From: Chamaecyparis obtusa
Taxonomy: Eukaryota > Streptophyta > Pinopsida > Cupressales > Cupressaceae
DNA: 64,000 nucleotides
Reading direction: 5' to 3'
NCBI GenBank assembly: GCA_027943335.1
Contig: BSBK01002802.1
Span: forward strand, 1,226,001 to 1,290,000
The notes under the pieces are model-generated. The model saw nothing but the letters and a program-made list of their open reading frames with translations, searched no databases and was not told the DNA's origin. The translations under genes and the position numbers were made by a program. Below, piece by piece: positions 1 to 11,585 of this stretch (position 1 is its first letter; each line of letters begins with the position of its first letter).

Positions 1-435
1 AAACTTTGGAATTTCTTCACTCAAATATGCTCAAGTCGCTTTGGTTTTCACGTGATCATTGTGTGAAAAATGACTAAGTCCATTGTGTATTTATACCAAA
101 AATTTCATTTCCCGCTCAAACTTTTGCATTTAATGCTTTACCTACCACATCTTGGTAGACATAGTTGTGCTTGATTTAGACTTTAAATATTTTAGCTCAG
201 TTAAAACTTAGATATTACTCAGTTGATACCATGACTCAGTTAACCTTGCCAACATTTACCAACTAGGAAACATTTACTCGGTCATGCTTTTACCGAATGT
301 ACATAGTTTAAGTTCTAAACATGTAATCCCATGGTGCATCTTATTTCATGCTGATTTCATGTGCATTCACTAGATATAAGGAAATGTTGTAAAATATAAC
401 TGAATGAAATTCAATTCCATACATACCTTCATTAA
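1..435 (-). other. Spacer after gag of element B
   Basis: No ORF. Short CTGAGT/ACTCAGT-type words recur, as in the LTRs of A and B. It corresponds in position, and loosely in sequence, to 14122-14772 of element A. It also holds the TATA-like site at 88-94. Confidence 0.5.
88..94 (-). promoter_or_regulatory. TATA-like box downstream of gag in element B
   Basis: On the minus strand this reads TATAAAT in the spacer after gag. Element A has TATAAAG at the equivalent place (14577-14583), about 190 bp before its second ORF. The position in two diverged copies suggests an internal promoter for the second ORF; this is inference. Confidence 0.4.
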
Positions 436-1830
436 TTAGGTGGAGGTGGTGATATCACCTAATCTAATGGATGAGGTGTCACCGACTACAGTGCTTGATC
501 CAATATTATCATTTGATGCTTTTCTCCACATTTGATTTCTTATCCTCATGATTTCTTCAATTGTATTTCCATCTTCATTTATATGTATCTCTAGTGCTCG
601 GTCTCTGCAATCCTTTCTTAAGTGACCGACCTTGTGACAATGCAAACATGCCATACCAGTACTTGTCCAATTATGAGATCTTCCTCTCCAGTTCTTTCTC
701 ATGCAATTTTCTACTACATGTCCATACCTGCCACATGTTGTGCAATTAACCCAAGTATTTTAATCCCAAGTATATGCATTACCTTTCCTTCTCAGTTGAT
801 ATGATTTGTTTTGTTCTTTTGGTGTCCAGACTTGCTTCATTTTTATCCTGCATTCTTGTGATATGTGTCCATGCATGTTGCAAGTGCGACAATGTTTCTC
901 CATATAAGGTTTCTTAGGTGTCCTATTCAAATTTGATCTGCACTCATTTTCCTAATGTCCATACTTATTATAGTTATAACAATAACCATTAAATTTAGAA
1001 ATGGATTTAGGAATACCTTTTGGTTTACTTCTGCAAACATTTGATGTGTGGCCTAGTTTTCCACAATGATAACATGATAGCTTCTTTGGTCTTGGATTAG
1101 CATAGGCATTCTTCTGTTCATCTTGTCTTGATGATTCTTCCTACTCGATATAGCCTAATCCAGTTGTGCTATCAAGTCTTTTATGACTAATCAGAAGCTC
1201 ATCCATTCTTTTAGTACTGTCTTCATCTTTCTTGATCATCTCATTATGTTGTTGTTGCATTTTTACCTCATTCTTCAATATTTCATTTTCCTCTCTTAAT
1301 TCACCGATGTCTTCTAGTTTCCTTGTAAGCTCACTATTTACTCAGTTGTCTTCTTGACTTATGAAAACCATCTGATTAGAGATTTCAAAGTGATGCTCGA
1401 TGAGTCTCAGTATCTCAGATTCCTTCTCTTGCAACTTATCAATCATTTGTCTCCTATCTTCAATCGCCAACTTTCTTTCTTGTTATGCCTACCTTGCATT
1501 GTTCATGACATAAATTATCCTAACCATTTGTGTCTCTTGACCGATCTGCAAAGCTTTCACTTGTTCAGTAAGATGTAGATTCTTTTCAGATAGATCTGAT
1601 ATGGTTCCTTTAGATGCATCAGATATGCTACCAAATCCAGATCTAGATACCTCAAATGGGTCATCTATCTCTTCTTCATGATAATCAATCTCATTATACC
1701 AAATTTCCATATCCTTCCTCTTGATCAGTAACTTCTTTAGTTCTTCTTTGGATTCTTTGAATTGCTCAATAAAGATATGCATATGTAACCTTTGATTCTC
1801 AATGGTCTTATCCAACTTATATCTTTCCAT
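436..1830 (-). pseudogene. gag-like protein of element B (coiled coil plus five zinc knuckles), broken
   Basis: This is a nucleic-acid-binding capsid-type protein of an LTR retrotransposon. It starts at an ATG (1830) with MERYKLDKTIEN, closely matching MEVYKLGKVIEN in element A. About 270 charged, coiled-coil-like residues follow. Then come five CX2CX4HX4C positions: CYHCGKLGHTSNVC, CYNYNKYGH.ENEC, CRTCNMHGHISQEC, CTTCGRYGHVVENC and CLHCHKVGHLRKDC. The second has Tyr in place of the second Cys. The frame is kept throughout but has about five in-frame stops (for example near 1489 and inside knuckle 2), so it is a pseudogene. No UBN2 or Retrotrans_gag capsid core could be recognised. Confidence 0.75.
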
Positions 1831-1881
1831 CCTTAGATCTTTCCTGTTCAGTGATTAAACTTCCTTAACAAGAGATCTATC

Positions 1882-1893
1882 TCTAATACCAAT
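1882..1893 (-). promoter_or_regulatory. Primer-binding site of element B (initiator-Met tRNA type)
   Basis: The minus strand reads TTGGTATTAGAG, two bases inside the LTR end. It is a one-base variant of TTGGTATCAGAG, the usual plant site complementary to the 3' end of initiator methionine tRNA. Confidence 0.7.
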
Positions 1894-1895
1894 TT

Positions 1896-3130
1896 GGATT
1901 ATGGAAAGATAAGTACTGAGAGGGGGGGGTGAATTAGTAGCTTTAGAACTTTTCAAGACTAAAAACTTTGCAAGTATAGATAGCATTTAACCAACTGAAT
2001 CTATTGTATGAAACACACATTCTAATATAAATTAAAATGTAATTTGTATGCAATTTAAACAATAAACCATTCATAAAAATCCATACTCATAAGACAAATA
2101 TTTTGGTATCGTAGAAACCCTTGTAAGAAGGTAAAAACTATGGTGGGGATGACACCCACAAGTATTCATTATTGCAGTAAAAAAGTATGCTAGTTAAGGC
2201 TACAAATTGTGATTACTTCTAATGATGTTCCCCTATTAGGAGTAACAATTAGATTGACTAGATATAATTGGTTAAATGATTTTAACAACAAAATACTTGT
2301 GTGTACTCGGTTAAGAGCTTTAGCTAAGAATAGTTAAGTCCACTATGTTAGGAGAATTTGATTCTACTACAATAATTAAATGATAATAGTAAATATATCT
2401 GTAATTAGCAACTCTATCTTCCCTGATTCAAATCTGTAATATACCATAAAAATATCACCTTCTAGTGATGTATGTGTCCTTCTGATTTGCTCGATAGCCT
2501 TGTGTATGTTATGAAAAACCGAATGTTTCTTTGAAACCTTCTATCAAAAACCCTTTGTCTGATCTCCTGATGTCCTTAGTGCAGCTACTCCTTCATAATA
2601 CATCTTCATAATGACATCTTTACATATTTTATATCAAACTAACTTGAGCTAATTAGGTTTTTACAATATCTTAGTAAACCTAAGATCAGCGGTGTAACAA
2701 AATAACCTAGATCTAACATTACGTAGGAATAATCAATAATTTAATGATTACATCCATATTTAATTCTATCTCGATCTTGGTAAACCATTTTTTGATCGGT
2801 GTGAGTTGTTTGCATTGATGTTTGTGCCATTTCAAATTACTATGTAGTTTCCTATTTTACTTGGCGTTCACTGCATTCTCCATTTGATAATTAATTGGTG
2901 CTTGGTTCATATGAATACTTGGTGATCAATATTCTTGGTACTTGGTAATCATATGGCACTCGATGAGAGTACTCAGTCAAACCCTTGTTTGGTTAACTTA
3001 GAGATCTTCCTTGTGTCTTACTCGTTGTGGAGGCTTTATGTGGTTGATCGACTATCCTGTTTGTCTCCTTTACTGACTGAATAACTGACTGATACTAATG
3101 ATGACCATTAATGCTCAAATAGGATTAACA
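1896..3130 (-). repeat. 5' LTR of element B
   Basis: About 1,235 bp, running TG...CA on the minus strand (TGTTAATCC at 3130, ending TAATCCA at 1896). Near its 3' end is an ATTCAC followed by eight C residues, as in the LTRs of A and D. Length matches the A LTRs (1,227/1,228 bp). The outer boundary is supported by the break in C's gag. The partner LTR lies off the left edge. Confidence 0.7.
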
Positions 3131-4977
3131 TCTCAATCCTGGCTAAGAGATCTTTGACAACATTTACCAACTTATCAACCTTATCTTCTTCTCTAGTTAG
3201 CTTACCAGCATGTCCTTTGGTTTCTTTCCATAGCCTTCCTTCTTCTCTCTTATACATCTGACCATATGCTTTCCTATTACTTTCAATGTCAATTTCTAAT
3301 TTGAAAGCATCTCTTAAAGTACATGGGATTTTATCTCTCAAGAGATAAGACATTTTTCCATCCACAACATTAAAATATGTAGTCCTGGACATACTTCATC
3401 ATCTAATCTTAAGACTTGGAATAGTTTATACATTGCCTTTTGAAACCTATTATTAAATTCAGACATACACTCATTGGAAAGTTTTTTGATATTGTTAAAC
3501 TCATTGAGTATATAGCTAGAATTGACATGCTCTCCATATTGCTCCTTGAAACTTTTCACAAATTCCTCCCTTGATGCAATACTATTTTTAGGAAATCCCC
3601 TATACCAATCCCTTGCATCTTCCACCAATGATTGAACAACCGATTTCATAAAAACATCTTCATTCTCAATCTCATAATCATTTATTTTATCTGTGAAATA
3701 TTTAAGGTGTTCTTCACAAGTAACAACATTATTTCATGTAAATTTAAGGATTTGGTCTCTTACCTCATTTGGGATAGCATTTGGCTGGCCAGGAATACCA
3801 CCAAAGAACAAAGAGGGTATCTATCCACATGAATAGGTCTTCTTTGAAAATTATTTGAGTTCTAAGATCCACTGCCTCGAGCCAAAGCACTTTGATTCAA
3901 CATATTTCCCATGGTATCACCAACTAGTGGAACTCCAGAACTTTGATTTTGGGTGGGTTGAGGGACACCTTGCTTAGAACCAGAAGCTTGAAATTTTTTC
4001 TTTGAACCACCTAGTGATTTTTATGGCATTGTCCTAGTAGTAACCGGGATTGAGCTACTACTAGTACTATTTATAGTAGCATGTAGGAAAGCAATTTTCC
4101 TTTTCATCTCAGTTGCAACAGCCTCTAACTCCATTTTTTCTAATTGAATAGCCAAATCTTCCTTGGCCTTTCTAGCCTTCTCTAGTTCTATGTTAACTTG
4201 AGACATACCATCAGGGGCAATTTTTCCCTGCTTGGGTTCATTTATACTCACTCCACCCACTTTTTTCTTACCCTTGTCAAATGCATCCTTGTTATTGTTT
4301 TTGAGCTCATCATTTCTCTTAATCTCTGATGGATGCAACTGCCTCAGAACATGGCCTTCTCCTTCAAACTCATTTTTCTTATAATTTGATTGATTATTGT
4401 TAACTTGTTGCCTCATAGCTCTGATATCACTAAACAGGTCCCTATCCAAACCCTTGAACTCTTGATTGAAAATTTTAGCCTTAAGCTCATTGTTCTTCAT
4501 TTTCCTCAAGAGTTCTTGTCTTTCTATTAACAAATCATAAATCTCCTGATCACACTTGTTTATTCTATTGTCTATCTCTAACAACTCCTCATAGTCCTTT
4601 CTTCTTAAAGCTATCACTTCATCACACAATTTATTAGAATCATAAGATGCAGTTTCAGCATAAGAAGTTTCTCCTCATTGGTCCAAACTTTCTTGTGTAT
4701 GTAAGTACCCCACATCAGTAAGTTCATCCTGGGAGGGATCAAAAGATGAGTTAGCTACATTAGGGTTAGATGACCTAATAGGCTCAGGAATCTTAGAGGA
4801 GGAGGAGGCCTTCTTAGGGATTGGGGTCAAAACTCTTCCTCTAGAGGTTTTGGGGGAATTTGGGTCAGACACACCTCTCCTAGACCATTGTCTTCTACCA
4901 TGTGTATGAAGCTCATCTCCTATATTACTTTCAGGATGATCCCTATAATAAGACATGGTATTTCTTTGTTGACTCAT
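3131..4977 (-). pseudogene. Gypsy-type gag of element C, broken
   Basis: This is a structural capsid polyprotein fragment. ATG at 4977 (MSQQRNTMSYYRD) opens a polar, Ser/Pro-rich head. A charged coiled coil follows at about 4630-4030 (LLEIDNRINKCDQEIYDLL). The retrotransposon gag core lies at about 3650-3400, with DARDWYRGFPKNSI, EEFVKSFKEQYGEHV and EFNNRFQKAMYKL, which matches the Retrotrans_gag family pattern. The first ~1,100 bp stay in one frame with stops, and there are frameshifts near 3850-3650 and 3400. The frame ends at 3131 after LLARIE, where element B is inserted. No zinc knuckle is reached. Confidence 0.75.
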
Positions 4978-5151
4978 TATAAATTTGACAAAATACTTGC
5001 ACTATTTCAATATGTTATACCAACAAATGGAATACACAGAACTCAGAGTTTCCACCCACAAAATGTATGGGGAAAATTTCACAAACTGGTAAAAAATGAA
5101 AAATCTACAATTAAATGTGAATTTTAACAAGCCTATCGCTAAACATTCTCA

Positions 5152-5169
5152 TCCCCAACAGAGTCACCA
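5152..5169 (-). promoter_or_regulatory. Primer-binding site of element C
   Basis: The minus strand reads TGGTGACTCTGTTGGGGA, three bases inside the LTR. It closely resembles the TGGCGACTC...GGGGA sites, attributed to tRNA-Arg, of plant Tat/Ogre gypsy elements. Confidence 0.65.
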
Positions 5170-5172
5170 ATT

Positions 5173-6159
5173 TGTTAGTGTTTATTTTTATTACAGATGT
5201 CTGTAGCAAATCTAATGCATAACTCTATGAACCCAAAGATGCATCTCACAATAATAAACACTAATGCAATAAGGATATTCATCCTTCTTCACTTTGAGCT
5301 TCAGGCTCAGGCGGGTGTACCTTATAGACTCACTTGTTCAAGGAATCAACAACAGTTATTCATATTCTTTAACACAAATAATAAATATCTATGCTCTTCA
5401 AACATAAACTAAAATATTATTTATCATTTAAGGATTGATGATGATAATTAACTATCAAGTATAGATCAATGCCTAATTCCAGGGCAAAGAGTCAAATGAA
5501 CATACATTCACGGAAATATTTTAAATTAAACACACCCAAAACCCAAATAAAATGCCTTAAAAATCATTCTGCTCATTTTCACATGCAAACATCAAATTCT
5601 CATATAAATATTGAGTTCCCTAAACTACCCTAAAGAATTACCCTTCCCTTGAAAGAAACTTAAGAGTAATCTCACAATTTACCTTTTAAATGATATATTA
5701 AAAATGCCTTGCAAATTCAATACATAAAAACTCAGAATTAACACAAGAAGACATCATAAATGTGTAAAGGAATTCCAATGTATTCTCATTAAAATCTCTC
5801 GATTTCAATACATTCAAAATGACAAAAATTCCCAAAATAAGACTCTAAATCCATAAAACCCTCTTTGCAGTTGTAAATTCACCATCCTTATACATTACAA
5901 AAGCCTTGTTATTTATAATATTTACTAGCCATCTTGGAATCCTGGGAGAAACATGATGCAACAAGCTTCGGATGGCTAGGAAAATCAAAAGACTCTAGAA
6001 GACAAAAATAGTTACAATCATTTCCATCAGTGGAGAATAAAACTTGAGTAGCTCTCTGCAATCATTCTGAAACTTTAACAACTGGCACCTTTGTCTGCAG
6101 ATGTTCAAGGTTACTTCTAAAAGTTGTTATAAGAATAGTAACCACCTATCTGGCTAACA
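5173..6159 (-). repeat. 5' LTR of element C
   Basis: About 987 bp with perfect 6-bp terminal inverted repeats: TGTTAG at 6159 and CTAACA at 5173 on the minus strand. A TATA-like TATAAAT is at 5917-5911 (minus). The following ~740 bp down to the primer site would be R and U5. No second LTR is in the window. Confidence 0.65.
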
Positions 6160-6180
6160 TACACTATTATTTTAAGATAA

Positions 6181-6197
6181 TTACCCTCCCTTTGCTC
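6181..6197 (-). other. Purine tract after ORF F
   Basis: The minus strand reads GAGCAAAGGGAGGGTAA, about 50 bp past the end of ORF F and 21 bp before the LTR of C. It looks like a polypurine tract, but no TG LTR start follows directly. It may be the 3' end of the element that carries ORF F. Confidence 0.35.
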
Positions 6198-6245
6198 ATT
6201 GATAAGGTGCCAAGTGTCATTTTAATCCTCCTCCATTGCCTCCAA

Positions 6246-9200
6246 TTATGTTGTTTCTTGCTTCTTCTTTTTGGGCTTTGTCCTTTTGTCCCACTATGCA
6301 ACCTCCTCCTCTGATGGCCACTCAAAACTCTTTATACTCTACAACTTCTTTATCTACTCTTCCCACCTAGAATCAGTTATGGCCCTTGTATCTGCAACAA
6401 ACTCAGCATAGTTTGTTTCAACCTTAAACATATCATCTAGGACATTATTAAACTTGTCTAAATTCAGGGTATTATTCTTGTTTAGGAAAGATTAACGCTC
6501 TATCAGTAGTGCATCCAACTTATTTTTCCACTCCACAATACCTTTTATTTCATTATTCTCATCATTTATGGGAGCCATGTATTTGATGAAGTCAGGGCCA
6601 AACATATCCAATTTTGATTTTACCCGATTTTCCTTTCCCTTAAAGAAAGATAGGGATGTACCAATCTATTCAATCATTTCCCCAACTTGACTAACTAACT
6701 CAAGATTGTCTAACCTATGAGGCTGTAACATTTCTAATTTTTCAAATAAGGGGCCCCTTCATGAGCATATGCCGAACAAGGGATCCAGAGTTTCCATTGC
6801 ATCCTTTACATCACTGTCAATCTTGTGCAATATATTATATGATTCATGGACTGTATCTAGCTTTCCTTTTATTACCTCAAGTCTCTGTTGTGCAATATTG
6901 ATCGAGGCAATGAGAAAAACCTCATTTTTGTCTTTGTCAGACTTCTCAACTAACTTAGTAGGATCCTCTGTGACAAGAGGCACAAAAACTTTAGTTTCTT
7001 GAAGAGGAGGGGGAACAACTTTGGATGCATCTTCCAATTTGATCCTTAAGCTCTCCAACTCATCCTCCAATACTTTAATTTTCATCAGGCCCTTTTCCCT
7101 ATGCTTGGCCAAATCAATTATTTCATAAAAATCCTTCCATACCTGTATGACAATTGTGTTATCTTGGCCTCATTTAAATGGGAAAAATGTGTAACATCCT
7201 TAGAAAATTCTAAGTCTGGTGTATTCTGCACTCTCTAGATTATTTTATCCCCTTCCATCTTCTCTGTCACACTTACTAGGGAAGGATTTTGTGTCCTTGG
7301 ACCTATGGACCACATGGAAAGAGTTTGAGATATTGGGTCATAGCCACAACCTCTAATCATATCCCCTATTTGATTGTCAAAAGATAATTGAGCCTCAGGT
7401 TGCCTCCTTATTTGATCAATGATAAATGCTGAGGCTAGATCCCATCCTAGGACAAGCAACATCCCACTAGATTTTACCAACTGTCTAGCCTCTTCCACTA
7501 TAATAATTTTTGAGTTGGGATCATAAGCTACAAGGGCTTGTAGAGCCTCATGGCCTGGATCAGTGCCATCAGTGACTTGTAATTGACTACCTATTTCTTG
7601 TTTCTTTCTCCAAATGAGAAAATTCTTGAGCTCATCCCTTTTGATGAAGTCCTCATCACTCAAGAGCTCCTCTTGATAAAGCTCCCTATCATCTCTACAC
7701 ATTTGGAGGGGCAATTCAATGTCTTCTTGGGTCTCCATCCTCTTACCCTCTTTGATGCTCTTTCTTAATTGGTGATGGTAAGGCCTATCATCAAGAACCA
7801 ATGTAGCCACTCTGTCTCTCTTATTTTTAGGCACCTTCTACCTAGAGGACTCTCCCTCATCTATTTTTTATTTCTTTTGCAAAGGCTCACTAGTTACCTC
7901 TGTGTTAGGGACATTTGGCCCTTCCCCAAAACTAGGTGGCTTAGTCACTTAGGGAGGGCTATTCTTCCTGTAGGATCCCTCACTATCCTCCTCATATTCA
8001 GAGGATAAGTACTCTCTTGGTTCCTCCTTCTTTTATTCTAACTAGGCTTCAATTTGATTATATAATGTGTCATACATGGCAATCATTTTGTTGATCTTAG
8101 ACATGTAAGGGAGGCCAGGAAAGAATCGTCCAAATGCAATCCATGCCTTTTTTAGTGTGTTTCCAAATTCATTAAGTCCCATAATTTCCCAATTCTCTGT
8201 TCAATTTCCTACTCATCCAGTATATTTCTAATGATATCCTCTTCATCACATCCATCATGTTCACGGATGGTGCCAATACTAGGAATCAATAATTTCTTGG
8301 CATTCTTAATAATATCCTCTGGGTCCACATATCTGTACTCAGCAATACCCATCTCTTACTGACTTAACCACTTGTTAATATTAGCAAGAGCCCTTTTCCC
8401 AATAACAAAATCATTGATTTTGAATTCCATGGGTGTAAATGTTCCTTTTGTGTGGGGAGCTAGATGCTCTTTATCTGTTCACACCAATTGCCAAATGAAT
8501 TCCATTAGAGCAGCCCTTGGGGGAACAAATTTAGGTAGCACTTGTTGAGGTTGAGGGCATCCATAAACTCTAATCAAAGTGAATGTCTATCCCAAATAAA
8601 AGTCACCCCAATTGTGGTCTTGAGGCAACTTATCTACATACTCACAAGGCCTTAAAAGCCTTAGCACCTTGACATACAATCTAGTAATATTAACCGCAAG
8701 CAATTTTAAAAATAGGATTAACAATCCAATTATGAAAACTACATAATTCATTCTCATTTGAGGTATAATTCCATACCCTAATCCACAATTGCAGAGGATT
8801 TGGTTGGCCATTCATGAGTGTTCTGGGTCTCAACATTTGTACATCAAAACTATCAACATTATAGAAAAAGATCAAATGCATCAACATGGAATAATGCATA
8901 AAATGGGGCTGCTTGTTCTCTTTTGAGGTGTAATTCCATACCCAAATCCACAACTGCAGAGGATTTGGTTGGCCATTCATGAGTGTTCTAGGTCTCAACA
9001 TTTGTACATCAAAACTATCAACATTATACAAAAAGATCAAATGCATCAACATGGAATAATGCATAAAATGGGGCTGCTTGTTCTCTTTCATACTCATTAG
9101 ACCCTCATGCATTCGGTAAATCACATACTGAATGTAGTAATAATCAGTATTGACATGGGTGTTATGGATATCAAGGATAATCATTAGTAGGTCAGCAAGT

Positions 9201-9865
9201 ATCCTCTCAACATCTCCATCTATTCCTTATACCATGGACAACCCATATGCCAAATATCTCATATAGAATTGTAGGTCCTTAAACTCATAAGGTGCATTCA
9301 TGAGGCTGGGTAGAGGGGCTATATATTTCCCCATTTTTGGCATGAAATTAGGGATTAGGGTTTTCACCAAATTGAACTGTTTCTTATATTTTTCCTTCTC
9401 CTTGCCCAAGTCAATCTCTGTAGATGAAGAAAAGTAAGTGTCAAAGGCCTTCAGAAGGGAGCCTCTATCTAGGGTCACTACGACAGACTGATCACTCTTT
9501 CTAATAGTCTTAGATACTAGGTCATATTTCATAGCCAAATCTATCAGCAAATCAACATCCAAGAATACATCCTGAACAATTCACTTTCCCAAACCTAACT
9601 TCCAAGCATTGCAGACTGAGATTTTCTTAACTCTGTTACTATAAAAGTAATTGAAAAGATGATATCCTCAACATGTAGGCATAACTAGGTCTCTACAATT
9701 TTCTAAGTAGTCATAAAAAGCCTCATCACTAACCTTTTTAATCTGAGTTGACCTAGGGAGCAATGTGATGAATTCTTCTCAGAAATTACATTTTGCCTTA
9801 AGTTCTTCCCCTGAATCTTTGATCCCTCCACTAGATGAGGCCTTGCTAGACTCTGGTTGACTCAT
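6246..9865 (-). pseudogene. ORF F: long broken ORF of unknown function, retrotransposon-borne type
   Basis: I do not recognise the family. ATG at 9865 (MSQPESSKASSSGG) opens a Ser-rich head. A globular part follows with SVCNAWKLGLGK, DVDLLIDLAMKYD and VVVTLDRGSLLKAFD. Next comes a region containing a 55-codon tandem duplication. At about 7830-7240 are charged segments (DRPYHHQLRKSIKEGKR), and at 7110-6500 a coiled-coil-like tail (LRIKLEDASKVV, NIAQQRLEVIKGKLDTV). The end is lysine-rich (KRTKPKKKKQETT, stop at 6248-6246). Several in-frame stops and at least three frame changes (near 8700, 8000 and 7200) break it. Plan and size recall ORF2 of element A: globular head, charged middle, coiled-coil tail, TATA-like site about 125 bp upstream. 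I see no convincing residue match between the two. Confidence 0.55.
8761..9090 (-). repeat. 165-bp tandem duplication inside ORF F
   Basis: Two head-to-tail copies (8761-8925 and 8926-9090) differ at only about eight positions by eye. Each encodes 55 residues including FMHYSMLMHLIF and LRPRTLMNGQPNPLQLW. The length is a multiple of three, so the frame is kept. Confidence 0.9.
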
Positions 9866-9987
9866 ATTGCTACTTATGCTTATCCTCTTCTTTGAATTAT
9901 GTTCTTCTTATCTGCTCTTTTTAAATGCTCTATTTCTTATCACAACTCACTAAAATTATGATAAGCAGAAAGATAGCAGTGTCGTGT

Positions 9988-9994
9988 CTTTATA
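9988..9994 (-). promoter_or_regulatory. TATA-like box upstream of ORF F
   Basis: The minus strand reads TATAAAG about 125 bp before the ATG of ORF F. The spacing is normal for a plant promoter. Element A has the same TATAAAG before its ORF2. Confidence 0.45.
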
Positions 9995-11244
9995 ACATTC
10001 AACAATGAATGCAACTAGCTTGTCAAGATCACATAAAATCTTTCTTCAATCACTTCAACATTCACTCTGCATGTATTCAATTTCAAAATTGAGCTAGCCA
10101 TGGCATGTGAAGTTGATATGCACATTCAATTTATGAAAAGAAGGCAGAAAAAACCATCATTACATCTTTTTTCTTTAAAAGCCTCGGACTCTGTCAAAAA
10201 AACCCCACATGTAAACTGATTGGCTAGTACTCATTCTCTTTTTTCCACCTTAGCTAAGTACTTTAACATGTCATTATCTCCTATTTTCCTTTTTTTCTAT
10301 GAGACTTTAACCACTCATCTTCTAGAGATCACGCGATAACCAGTCTTTCTCAGAATCTCAGAAAGTTGGGCTTGACCATGGTTTCATCTCGAGATTGAGT
10401 GACCAAGAAAAATCTCATAATCTCTGAATGTTATCTCCAACCATATTTTCATCTCAAGATTGGGAGATAAAGGCCACCTTAGGGTCGTTGGATGTTTTAC
10501 TTAACTTAGACAAGTTCTTGAGATTCAACAAAAGCCTTTGATCTTTACCATCATCTACGGTTATCGCCTAATCTCCAAATATTTTAAGACTTAACCATGA
10601 CTTCATGAGATTGGGAGATAACTGCTTGTCTATTTGTTAACCTTTGTCTCTTTATCTCCAAATCTTTAATGACTTAACTGCTAATTCATGAGATTAGGAG
10701 ATAATCACTTCGCTAGATTGCTGAACATTTAGACTTCACCGTCGAACTTCAGGAGACTTAGAGAAAACTTTTTTGCCAGTTTGTTTAATTTTCAATACTA
10801 ACCGCTAGCCTTTATGAGATTGGGAGATAGAACATCAACCGTCAAGTCTTTACTTTGTTGCCCAATCTCCAAATTTCTAATACTTAACAACCAACTTTAC
10901 GAGACTTGGAGATACAAAGGAAAATCACAACCACGTGTAGAAAAGGGAACTTAAGTGACATGAAAAGGTAATGTGAAAACATAAGAATCAAGGCATGACT
11001 TGGAAAATTTCAAAGATGAAAACCCTACCAAAGACAAACAAGACCTAGGGTTTAGGGTTTCAGACATTTTCGAAGTAGAATTGCTCTAAGACACAGACAT
11101 TCTTAGAAATTTTCTAGGAACATTGAAACTATTAGATGTAGAGGCACAATTTATTTGACACCAAGAACCAACTTTGACACTTCTCAGAAAACCTAAAATA
11201 TGACCTAACGATTGGTTTCATGTAATTCATTATATTAATTTGTA
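9995..11244. repeat. Non-coding region with a diverged GAGATTGGGAGAT repeat
   Basis: No gene seen. Between about 10385 and 10920 the word GAGATTGGGAGAT or a close variant recurs about six times (near 10390, 10456, 10605, 10689, 10815 and 10900). It is interleaved with ATCTCCAAAT, which can partly pair with it. Units are ragged (about 66-150 bp). This may be an old LTR or the promoter region of ORF F. Confidence 0.5.
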
Positions 11245-11585
11245 ATAGTTCAGAGAAAATTTCTTAATTTTTGAATTCTCATGGCTTAATTTTTCTTAAC
11301 TTTCTTAATTTCTCATGGTCATATTCAAACTAAGATGTTCATTGAGTTCACTGTCCCATGACCTATCTTGAATTCTTCCTTCCATTGCTACCAGTTCTTC
11401 TTGAAGTATACATTCCCTCCTTTCTTTGAATTATCATGGTATTTTTTTTCTGAATAGATCATATTGATTCTATACGTTGTTTTTGTTTTAGGAGATTGAA
11501 AAAATATTTGGTCCCTTTGTCTCCTTCCTTCATCTAGTTTAACCTTTCTCAGAATCTTTCCCCTTCCCTTGTCATACATTGAAAT
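11245..11585. repeat. ~280-bp coding repeat array, locus 1, left part
   Basis: One unit of the repeat that is ~281 bp long at 31262-32515, plus the same leader (AATAGTTCAGAGAAA). It is cut at 11585 by element A and resumes at 19704. On the minus strand it encodes part of the same charged repeat peptide (EGRRQRDQIFFQSPKTKT). Confidence 0.75.

Larger units (their letters stand above)
1..3130 (-). mobile_element. Element B: non-autonomous LTR retrotransposon, cut by the window edge
   Basis: The element reads right to left: 5' LTR (1896-3130), primer-binding site, gag (1830 to 436), then a spacer running off the left edge. Its gag has the same start, coiled coil and five zinc-knuckle layout as element A at 11586-19703, and its LTR ends with the same C-tract motif. 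It sits inside the gag of gypsy element C: C's gag reading frame breaks exactly at 3130/3131. No protease, integrase or reverse transcriptase is visible in the part present. What follows the spacer lies outside the window, so the ORF2 seen in A is expected but not seen. Confidence 0.75.
3131..6159 (-). mobile_element. Element C: Ty3/gypsy-type element, 5' part only
   Basis: Minus-strand order is LTR (6159 to 5173), primer-binding site (5169 to 5152), gag start (4977), then gag up to 3131, where element B interrupts it. Protease and polymerase, if present, lie beyond B and outside the window. The primer-binding site is of the kind used by Tat/Ogre-type gypsy elements. Confidence 0.7.
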
